NCBI RefSeq assembly: GCF_003096715.1
Contig: NZ_QEOL01000027.1
Location: 97,464-136,129 of the forward strand
DNA: 38,666 bases
From: Paraburkholderia silvatlantica
GTDB lineage: Bacteria > Pseudomonadota > Gammaproteobacteria > Burkholderiales > Burkholderiaceae
Reading direction: 5' to 3'
Below, piece after piece: positions 31,852-38,666 of this stretch. The position numbers and the translations under genes are program-made. The first letter of the stretch is position 1. Every line of letters begins with the position of its first letter. The notes beneath the pieces were generated by a model. That model had not been told where the DNA came from, searched no databases, and saw only the letters and a program-made list of their open reading frames with translations.

Positions 31852-34349
31852 CCCCCGCAGATATCATCGCCGGAGCGCGGATCGCAGCTCATCCGGGAAT
31901 CTACGTGCTCGGATTCTACGATACGCGCATCACCTTCTATTCGCAGCAAGTTCGTGCGCTCGAGTTGGCCCATGCGTTGCAGCACGAGCACTTGCTCCCG
32001 GCCAACGCTCGGGTGGCGGTGATCGGCGGCGGTGCCGCCGGAATCACGGTGGCTGCCGGACTTGCGCTCCAAGGGGGGACGGACGTCCATCTGTTCGAAA
32101 GGGCCCATCGCTTGCTGCCGCTTCAGGGCGATACTCACCGGCGGCGTCTGGATCCGCATATCTACGACTGGCCGAACCCGGATGCCGATCATGAGCTCGC
32201 TCAGCTCCCGATTCTCGACTGGCGCTCGGGGCCTGCCGCAGACGTGCGTGACGCCGTACTTCGCGAGTTCGGCGAGGTTCTAGCAGTGACCGAAAGGCGT
32301 CTCACAGTCAGCGAGCGGCACGAAATCACCGCTGTTACCCCAAACGCAGGTCGGTTCACTGTGACCTTCGAGCGGGAAGCGGCGGGTGGGGGACGTCAGG
32401 TCGCGAGCCATGAGTTCGACATCGTCCTGCTCGCGATAGGCTTTGGAATTGAGCCCCGTTTCGCAATCCCCAACACTGAGACGGCTAGTTATTGGCGTGA
32501 CGCGGGAGTTCCAGGGGAGGAGATTGACGGCAACCCGCGGCCGACCTTTCTCGTCAGCGGCAATGGTGATGGCGGATTGATCGATCTGATCGCGTCGGCC
32601 AGCGCCACTTTCCGACACGATGACATCGTTCGTGGCATCGCGCAGCGCGCTGGCGTTCTAGCCTTGCGAGAAGCGTTGTTGGGAATCGACGATCAAGCCC
32701 TTGAGGCCGAAGCAGGCGGCCACGGGTTTGATTTCATGGCGGCCTATAACCACGCGATCGGCGACCAAGTCGAGGCGCTTGGGTTGGTCGATGGTATGCA
32801 GCATCGATTGCGACCGGGCGTCCAGCTCTTCCTTCAAACCCGCGAGCCGGAGCTTCTGTCGATCAGGACGGCGCGGTTAAACCGGCTCGCCGTGTATCTG
32901 CTGACTAAGGCTTGCTCGCGTCCGATCGCGGAGAATTTCACGCACCTCGTCTGCGATGACGTGATCCCTGTACTTTCGCAGCCCGGCGACAGGCATGGCT
33001 CGCGACGTTTTGAGTGCGGTACGACTACCGTCGTTGCCGACTGGGTGATTGCGCGGCGCGGACCCGACCGCGACACAGTTCGTCAGTGCTTCGCGAATCT
33101 ACTAGCCGAATACGCGGCCGAGCACGGGGCGTGGGTTCAACGCTTCCCCATCGATAGCATCGCGCCAAAGCTGAACCCAACGACCTACACCCATTTCGCA
33201 CAACTCGCAGCTCGAGCGAAGCTACCACCGCCACGCTACCAACATGAATCCGTGATCGCCGCCCTGCCGCGTAGCGGTAAGTTGTGGCTGACTGGAGACG
33301 GCGCGAGATGGAGCGGTGATTTGGCGCTTGCGGACATTGCGGCACTCTGGTCCGATAGTGTTCCGCAGTTTGACCTCGCCGTCATCGATGCCCCTGAGCA
33401 GTTGGGATCGGATCTCGCGCACGCTGTGGCGCGTTTGGTGATCCATGCGCCGCGGACAGACCTTCACGTTGACGTCGCTCGCTGGCAACCATTCGTAGCC
33501 GCCTTGTCGAGTGAATCGCCGAGCGCAGGTGGACTACAGCCCCCGAGACTCAGGGCACTCGGTGGCCATCCATCGATTTTGAATCCGGTAACGATGCCGC
33601 CGGATGCTCTCGCGACTATGATCAATCGAGCGCTCGATCAGTGGTTGCTTGATGCAGTGCATCTGCGCTTAACACGCTATATCGGACAAGGAGAGGATCC
33701 GGGGCGATCCGTGTCATTTGTGGCCGCTGCCGATCTTCGACAGCAAATGGCCCCGATATGGCAGAGCTGGGTCCAGCAATTTCGAGGTGATCCCGCATTG
33801 TTGACGCGTTTTCTTGGATTGGCGGTCTGTGCTAAAGATGAGGCGGCGGCGACCCGCGAAGCGTCGGTGCTCGCCGGCCGCCTCCTACTGCCGCCGCTTG
33901 TTCGGGCGTGTGCGGTGGCACTCGCGGTGGCAACTGCGTGGCAGGTCACGGCGCCACGTGGCGCCCATCCGGGCAACCTCGTCCGCGACGCCAATGGAAC
34001 TGGCCGGACAGGTCACGCCTGCGCGGCAAGCTATATCGACAGCGAAGATATGGCCATAGTCGCTCTGCGTCACGCATGGACGACGGAATTCGTCTTGCTG
34101 CCGATGCAGTCGGTCCCGCCGACGTTGATTGAGGGCGCGAATAGGTCGCTAGGGAATTCCGACACCGGCACCCCGTTACTCGGGCGGCTAGGTGCCGACG
34201 GAAAGCTCATGCTGACGGTCGACTCTCAGTTCCGCGCGGCTGCCTCAACCAGTGCGGCGGCGCTGAGCGTCCTGCTATCAGGAATCGAGGAGGCGCACTT
34301 CGCCCGCTTGAGAGCTGAAATCGAGGAAGAAGGAGATCTAGGATCATGA
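31845..34349 (+). CDS. FAD/NAD(P)-binding large protein, effector position of an ABC-three-component system
   Basis: The first roughly 450 residues of this 834-residue protein are a flavin-type Rossmann oxidoreductase: ARVAVIGGGAAGITVAAGLA with GGGAAG at 61-66 and E85 at the end of the second strand, an HIYDWPNPDADHEL stretch at 105-118, IVLLAIGFGIEPRF at 193-206, and a second dinucleotide-type loop SGNGDGG at 238-244. The last roughly 370 residues show no known enzyme motif and resemble the C-terminal partner-binding parts of ABC-3C effectors (for example EFVLLPMQSVPPTLIEGANR). It starts with GTG at 31845 and overlaps the next gene by 4 bases. Position before a middle component and an SMC-like ATPase suggests that it is the toxic or signalling enzyme, perhaps acting on NAD(P) or redox state; this is inference. 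Confidence 0.65.
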   Translation: MLTPADIIAGARIAAHPGIYVLGFYDTRITFYSQQVRALELAHALQHEHLLPANARVAVIGGGAAGITVAAGLALQGGTDVHLFERAHRLLPLQGDTHRRRLDPHIYDWPNPDADHELAQLPILDWRSGPAADVRDAVLREFGEVLAVTERRLTVSERHEITAVTPNAGRFTVTFEREAAGGGRQVASHEFDIVLLAIGFGIEPRFAIPNTETASYWRDAGVPGEEIDGNPRPTFLVSGNGDGGLIDLIASASATFRHDDIVRGIAQRAGVLALREALLGIDDQALEAEAGGHGFDFMAAYNHAIGDQVEALGLVDGMQHRLRPGVQLFLQTREPELLSIRTARLNRLAVYLLTKACSRPIAENFTHLVCDDVIPVLSQPGDRHGSRRFECGTTTVVADWVIARRGPDRDTVRQCFANLLAEYAAEHGAWVQRFPIDSIAPKLNPTTYTHFAQLAARAKLPPPRYQHESVIAALPRSGKLWLTGDGARWSGDLALADIAALWSDSVPQFDLAVIDAPEQLGSDLAHAVARLVIHAPRTDLHVDVARWQPFVAALSSESPSAGGLQPPRLRALGGHPSILNPVTMPPDALATMINRALDQWLLDAVHLRLTRYIGQGEDPGRSVSFVAAADLRQQMAPIWQSWVQQFRGDPALLTRFLGLAVCAKDEAAATREASVLAGRLLLPPLVRACAVALAVATAWQVTAPRGAHPGNLVRDANGTGRTGHACAASYIDSEDMAIVALRHAWTTEFVLLPMQSVPPTLIEGANRSLGNSDTGTPLLGRLGADGKLMLTVDSQFRAAASTSAAALSVLLSGIEEAHFARLRAEIEEEGDLGS

Positions 34350-35047
34350 GTGACACTACCTCATCGTCCCCAGCCCAGGAAAGTCTGGACGCCGGTGAAC
34401 GTCTACTCTGTGGACACGCAGCCGAACTCGGCCTTGCCAGCGAGAGAAGGCCCCTCTATGCCGGCCATATTTTTGCCGGTGCGAGCGACACGCAGTCGGC
34501 GCGACTCGAGCCGAGCGATCTGCCAAATCATGTGCGCGGCCTGCAGATCGGCCGCTACGCGGTGCTGTTGACGTTGCTCCCCGAGGCGCCTAACGAAGAG
34601 GGGATAGACGACGTTTTGCGGCGCGTGCGCAATCAGTGTGTCGTCGCTAGATCCTATTTGAGTTCGGCAGTGGCGCTCGACCTGCACGTGATTATGCTGG
34701 GCCCGCGCGGCAGCGAGGGCGTCGACAGATGGAAAGCGCTCGCGCTGATTGTTGAGCGCGACGAGCGTGTGGCGCGCAAGCTCGTCTGGTTGCGGCCGCG
34801 AGACGCGAGCGCCGACGATCAAAGCTTCGTGGATTTCGCCAAGCGAAGCTTCCTTGCCCGGCCGTGGATCACGGGCGCGGTCTTCTCGATGGCACCCCTC
34901 GACAACGTGAGCCGTGCCGCTGTCTTCCATGAAGTCCCACGGGACACGGCTGGAGAATGGCTTCGTCTTGCAAGCGAACCCGGCATCGATTCTGATTCCC
35001 TCGTCGAGCAATTGGTTGCCTCTTGGCAGCGGCGGAGCGCATCGTGA
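34346..35047 (+). CDS. ABC-three-component system middle component
   Basis: This is a 233-residue alpha/beta protein. The central part, NQCVVARSYLSSAVALDLHV, then IMLGPRGSEGVDRWKALALI and VERDERVARKLVWLRP, matches the pattern I associate with ABC-3C middle components (short proteins with a conserved ERDE...RKLVW). Its role would be to link the SMC-like ATPase to the effector. ATGA overlap couples it to the upstream gene, and its stop shares a GTGA with the downstream start. No catalytic motif is visible. Family assignment is from memory of the pattern plus the three-gene context. Confidence 0.6.
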   Translation: MSDTTSSSPAQESLDAGERLLCGHAAELGLASERRPLYAGHIFAGASDTQSARLEPSDLPNHVRGLQIGRYAVLLTLLPEAPNEEGIDDVLRRVRNQCVVARSYLSSAVALDLHVIMLGPRGSEGVDRWKALALIVERDERVARKLVWLRPRDASADDQSFVDFAKRSFLARPWITGAVFSMAPLDNVSRAAVFHEVPRDTAGEWLRLASEPGIDSDSLVEQLVASWQRRSAS

Positions 35048-38000
35048 CCAACACGTTTCTACGCGAAGTTCGTCTAAGGGACTTCCGGACGTTCGGTGAA
35101 TTTACACTGGCCGTGCCGCCGGGGCCGGGCCTTACGCTGCTTGTCGGAACCAATGGCCTCGGAAAGAGCAGCTTCTTCGACGGGATCGAATGGTGTCTGA
35201 CCGGTAACATTCGACGCTTCCAAGACTATATCGGGCGCCTAAAGGAAAGCGATTACCTTACGCGCCGCGACGCCCAGGCGGGAGTGCATCAGGTAAGCTT
35301 GACCTTCACTGAGGGCGGGCCGTTGGTCCGAACTTTGCGCGAACACCCAGCGGCCGATGCGTTGCTCGATTTACTAAAGAACCCCGAATGGACGGAGATC
35401 AACGACATTGGCGCGTATCTCGGCTTTACCCATTTCCTGGGCCAAGCTTCGCAACAGCGCTTTACCAGTCGAGCCCAATCTGATCAGTGGCAGGCCCTTA
35501 AAGGGCCAAGCGGGATTGACCGGATCGAGTCAATCCGAACCGCGCTGCGGGGACGAGCGACCACTCTTGCCTTTGGCCGGCGAGCGGAACGCGAAGAGGG
35601 CGCGCTCAATGCCGCCATGCGGGCGCTCGAGGAATGGCAGGGATATACCGCCAGACTGGCTGGGCTCCAGGCGCGCGGTGTCGCGGCGGGTGCTGAGAAC
35701 GAGGCAGCCCTCGAAGCACGACTTTCGAACATCGAGCGGGTAATGCCGGCAGGCGAGCACACTTCGGAAGATTTTGCGGAGCGGCTGTCGATCGCACGGG
35801 CAACCATTGAGGCGGAGCAGCAGCAGATCGCACGCAACCGTGTCGTTTTCGACACTCTTCGTATTACCGTTGCGCGGTTCGCCGAGGCGTCCGCGTTGCT
35901 AGGTCGGGAAGGCGCTCGCCTTGACGCCGCTGATGGTGCCATTGCTACGGCAACGACACATGTAAGCGAGGCTATGCTTGCCGCGACGAATGCCGAATCG
36001 GCGGCTGCGGCGCAGGCTGAGATCGTCGCCCGCATCGAAGCGGAGCATCGCGAGCGCGTTCGCATACGAACCGCAATCGCCGAGTTCGGCACACTCGACG
36101 CTGAGCGGCGGGCAGCACAAGCCGATGAGGCAGTGTTGAAGGCCGAGCATGACACCTGCCAGGCGGATGTCACGAGCGCGCGCGGTGTGCTATCGCGCGC
36201 GCATGAGGCGCAAGCGACGCTCAGCCGGCTGGACAGTGAGCAGGCAACGCTCCAGCTCTGGTCTACGCGCGCTGCTGCATTGCAGGCCAAAGAGGCGGCG
36301 TCTCAGATTCAGCGTAAGGCTGCCACGGCCGCCGCCGCTGCTGCCGATCGTGCCCGCAACCAGTTGACCGAGCTTCAGCGCGCCTTCGACGATGCCCGCG
36401 CAGTCGAAGCAAACGCGGACGCAAGGCTGGCGGCGCGGCGACGCGATGCGTCGCAACTCGCCGAGCTCCTGTCCGGGATCGCTGCGCATATCAATCATGA
36501 CGCCACACAATGCCCAGTTTGCGCGAACAGTTTCCCCGTGGGAGAACTTCAAACACGCGCGCGCAACGCCGTAGCCGCTCAGGATGCACAGCTCGCCGAT
36601 GATGTTCGTGCGCTGGACGCATTGCGTGATCGCACGAAGGCAGTTGCCCAGGCGCTCGCCCAGGCGCGATCGTTGATGTCCGCCGAGGTCGAGGCTACCG
36701 CTGCCGCGGTCGCGGCCGAAACGGTGACTGCGAGCGAGCGAGCCGCTATTGCGGAGGGACTTGGGGTGAGTCCCGAAAACGACCTCGTATCGTTGATTAA
36801 TGAGCGATTGAGTGAGGCGGCCCGCGCGCGCGCAGCGCATATCCGCGATGCCGGTGGCAGTGCGGCCGACGTCAGCTCTGCTCAAGCGCGCGTCGATGCG
36901 CTGTCTGCGACGCTGGCGTCGCTGGACGAGCGGCGTGCGTCGGCGGTACAGAGGCGCACACGGTGCGAGACGATGTTACGCTCGATAGAGGAGAGTTTGG
37001 AGGGGCACCCAAGGCCGTTGAGCACCGAAGCCGCCGACGCTGCTATCGAAACGCAGCGAAAGCTGCTTGAGGATGCACGCACGAGCCTGGAGGAACTCAC
37101 CGTCAAACGCGTCGCTACCGCCAACTCGGAAACCGTGGCACGCGAGCGGCTTGCTGCAGCCCAAGCGGAACGTGAGCGGATCGCCTCGGCAATCCGCGAT
37201 GCTGAAGCCGGGCGTGCGGCGGCAGTCGAGGCTTGGCAGCAGGCCGGCATGGACGGTGAGCCATCGTCGCAGGCGATTGAGGCTAGGGAGGCGGCGCTAG
37301 GTGATCTCGCCAGCGCCCTTGCGGTGCATTTTGAAGACACCAATGCGCTGTCGCGAAGCTATGAATCATTTCTCGCACAGGACGAGCTGCGCGCGCTGCT
37401 CGCTAAGATGGACCAGCATGGTGGGGAAGGGGCCGCGGAGAATCCTGCCCTCTATGCGCAACAACTTCAGGGGCAATTGGAGGCGGCGCGCGCTGCACTC
37501 CGGTTAACTACAGCCACTCGGGAGGCGGTGGTCGCCTATGGCGACCAGCTGAAGGCGGAAGCCGAGAGTTTTTCGACCCAGTTCCTGTTGCCGCTCAACG
37601 ACCTGATCGATGGGTTCAATCGAGCGTTGCTGAGCGCGCCGGGCGCGACCGTGCAGTTCACTGCCGAGCATACCGTCGAACGCACTTCCCTCGCGATGCA
37701 ACTGCGGTATGCGGATGCAGTTGACAATGCCCAGTATCGGACCACGTTGCCGCCGCAGTTGGTGCTGAGCGAAGGACAAATGGCCGCGAATGGCTTCAGC
37801 ATTCTCTGCGCTGCTAGTACCGCTTATCCATGGTCGCGCTGGCGGGCACTATTGCTTGACGATCCACTCCAGCACAACGACATCATTCATACCGCGGCCT
37901 TTGTCGACGTCATGCGTAACCTCGTTGAGCTCGAAGGCTATCAGCTCATCATGTCGAGCCATAAGCGAGACGAGGGCGAGTTTATAGCGCGTAAGTTCGA

Positions 38001-38130
38001 TGCTGCGGGACTACCGTGTACTGTCGTCGAACTCGTTGGAGCATCCAGGGATGGCGTGCGGGTCGCGCCGCCGCGGCATAATGCGGCGGCGCGCCACCTA
38101 CTTGCTAGGCCCGAGGCGCGGATGGCGTGA
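35044..38130 (+). CDS. SMC/Rad50-like AAA ATPase of an ABC-three-component system
   Basis: This 1028-residue protein has a split ABC ATPase: Walker A GTNGLGKSS at 35-43, ABC signature LSEGQMAANG at 908-917 and Walker B ALLLDDPLQHND with D939-D940. Between them are two long Ala/Glu/Arg coiled-coil arms that meet at a zinc-hook-like CPVC (C490, C493). The layout is that of Rad50/SbcC and of ABC-3C ATPases, which probably sense DNA ends or invading DNA and release the effector. LREVRLRDFRTFGEFTL at 6-22 is the typical N-terminal strand pair. GTG at 35044 overlaps the upstream stop as GTGA and is preferred to the frame start at 35023. The C-terminus after Walker B (IMSSHKRDEGEF) has the H-loop histidine. 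Confidence 0.85.
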   Translation: MTNTFLREVRLRDFRTFGEFTLAVPPGPGLTLLVGTNGLGKSSFFDGIEWCLTGNIRRFQDYIGRLKESDYLTRRDAQAGVHQVSLTFTEGGPLVRTLREHPAADALLDLLKNPEWTEINDIGAYLGFTHFLGQASQQRFTSRAQSDQWQALKGPSGIDRIESIRTALRGRATTLAFGRRAEREEGALNAAMRALEEWQGYTARLAGLQARGVAAGAENEAALEARLSNIERVMPAGEHTSEDFAERLSIARATIEAEQQQIARNRVVFDTLRITVARFAEASALLGREGARLDAADGAIATATTHVSEAMLAATNAESAAAAQAEIVARIEAEHRERVRIRTAIAEFGTLDAERRAAQADEAVLKAEHDTCQADVTSARGVLSRAHEAQATLSRLDSEQATLQLWSTRAAALQAKEAASQIQRKAATAAAAAADRARNQLTELQRAFDDARAVEANADARLAARRRDASQLAELLSGIAAHINHDATQCPVCANSFPVGELQTRARNAVAAQDAQLADDVRALDALRDRTKAVAQALAQARSLMSAEVEATAAAVAAETVTASERAAIAEGLGVSPENDLVSLINERLSEAARARAAHIRDAGGSAADVSSAQARVDALSATLASLDERRASAVQRRTRCETMLRSIEESLEGHPRPLSTEAADAAIETQRKLLEDARTSLEELTVKRVATANSETVARERLAAAQAERERIASAIRDAEAGRAAAVEAWQQAGMDGEPSSQAIEAREAALGDLASALAVHFEDTNALSRSYESFLAQDELRALLAKMDQHGGEGAAENPALYAQQLQGQLEAARAALRLTTATREAVVAYGDQLKAEAESFSTQFLLPLNDLIDGFNRALLSAPGATVQFTAEHTVERTSLAMQLRYADAVDNAQYRTTLPPQLVLSEGQMAANGFSILCAASTAYPWSRWRALLLDDPLQHNDIIHTAAFVDVMRNLVELEGYQLIMSSHKRDEGEFIARKFDAAGLPCTVVELVGASRDGVRVAPPRHNAAARHLLARPEARMA

Positions 38131-38666
38131 GCCTGGGATGGCGCATAGTTCTATCGAGCTGGTTGGCGCGTAGTCACGTGGAGCTGTCCGTCACCAGCGA
38201 TTGGGCAGCTAGGAGTGGTATGGTGACACCTGCGAGCGCGAAAAACGATCTCTGGCGACAGGCCAGCTGAGGGGCACTGTATTGTTGTGTCCAGAAGCAT
38301 GCCTGTCGCGATTGGCCCGGGTTGAAAACCCGGCACCGACGGGCTTGTATCGGACGGTGTCGGGAAGAGCCTGACGGTACTGATGACAGTACTTCCGCAG
38401 AACGCGCTCTTAAACGCCCAGTGTTTGCGGTCGTTCAAGGAAAGCACAGCTTGATTTCCCAATGCAGTCTGTTGAGTTCCGGGAACTGCCGACTGAATTT
38501 TTCGGTACCGCTGACGGTATGATCGAGGCAGGATTTTGCGGAAGCCTTGTCCCCGCGTGGTATGGCCGCTGGATTGACAATCGAGTGGGGTGTGCCAAGA
38601 ACGCGAGCGTCAGATGACCGATGCTTGCGGTGCTTTACCAGAGATGAAGGAAGGGCCCTTCGGAGT
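38131..38666. other. Right-end stretch without a recognisable gene
   Basis: I see no supported gene. A hairpin of 7 bp (CCGGGTT 38317-38323 with AACCCGG 38327-38333, loop GAA) lies about 190 bases after the ATPase gene and could be its terminator, though no T-run follows. A 51-codon frame at 38462-38617 (plus) starts MQSVEFRELPTEFFGTADGM but has no ribosome site and no known relatives that I recognise; it may be a remnant or chance. Confidence 0.35.

Noticed and set aside
35484..36290. Minus-strand 268-codon frame inside the SMC-like ATPase gene.
   Set aside because: Low-complexity Ser/Ala/Arg composition is the reverse reading of Ala/Glu coiled-coil codons.
38315..38410. GC-rich stems near the right end considered as a tRNA or integration site.
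   Set aside because: No cloverleaf or anticodon arm could be drawn; only a 7-bp hairpin with a 3-base loop is clear.

Overview
The window looks like an accessory segment of a large conjugative or formerly conjugative plasmid (or plasmid-derived island) of a high-GC betaproteobacterium, most likely Burkholderiaceae (Paraburkholderia, Caballeronia or Burkholderia). The reasons are the GC-rich codon use, a TraK/TraL/TraM-like block, a very long plasmid ParB with a DUF932 neighbour, and defence proteins (SIR2-APAZ with short Argonaute, RT-protease retron, AbiTii) of types I associate with that family. No rRNA, tRNA, CRISPR array, replication initiator or relaxase was seen. All functions are read from sequence motifs by eye; nothing was searched.

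Layout. 1-1.9 kb is insertion-sequence debris: an IS6-type transposase end, an IS3-type OrfA with a truncated OrfB, and a broken IS607-type TnpA/TnpB pair. 1.86-4.6 kb is a mobilisation block: a sequence resembling the IncP nic site, then TraK-, TraL- and TraM-like genes in that order; the side where traJ and the relaxase would lie is replaced by the IS debris. 4.6-7.8 kb carries, on the minus strand, the 741-residue ParB-family protein and a DUF932 protein. They are preceded by a large near-perfect inverted repeat, DnaA-box-like sites and a gene start cut off after eight codons next to an IS3 remnant.

8.5-24.5 kb is a dense defence island: a SMEK-domain protein; a retron-type reverse transcriptase fused to a trypsin-like protease, with a candidate msr-msd RNA directly upstream; an AbiTii protein; a four-gene coupled operon of SIR2-APAZ, short prokaryotic Argonaute, Abi_C/HEPN protein and a second HEPN protein; and, convergent to it, a 1360-residue Mrr-nuclease/NACHT-like NTPase. 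Two short palindromic units built from related 26-bp TG...CA terminal repeats (IS21-like in my judgement) lie at 10.6 and 25.3 kb and bracket the retron-to-NTPase part.

25.35-31.3 kb is a protein-modification cluster that I cannot match to a described system as a whole: a LodA-like N-domain protein, a SPASM radical SAM enzyme and a ferritin-like protein with a Cys/Trp-rich motif form one overlapping minus-strand operon, with a LodB/QhpG-like flavoprotein divergent from it. By analogy with quinone-cofactor maturation, the radical SAM enzyme and flavoprotein may modify one of the other two proteins.

31.6-38.1 kb is a second overlapping operon with the layout of an ABC-three-component conflict system: an FAD/NAD(P)-binding large protein in the effector position, a small middle component and an SMC/Rad50-like ATPase with a CxxC hook. 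The last 0.5 kb has no recognisable gene.
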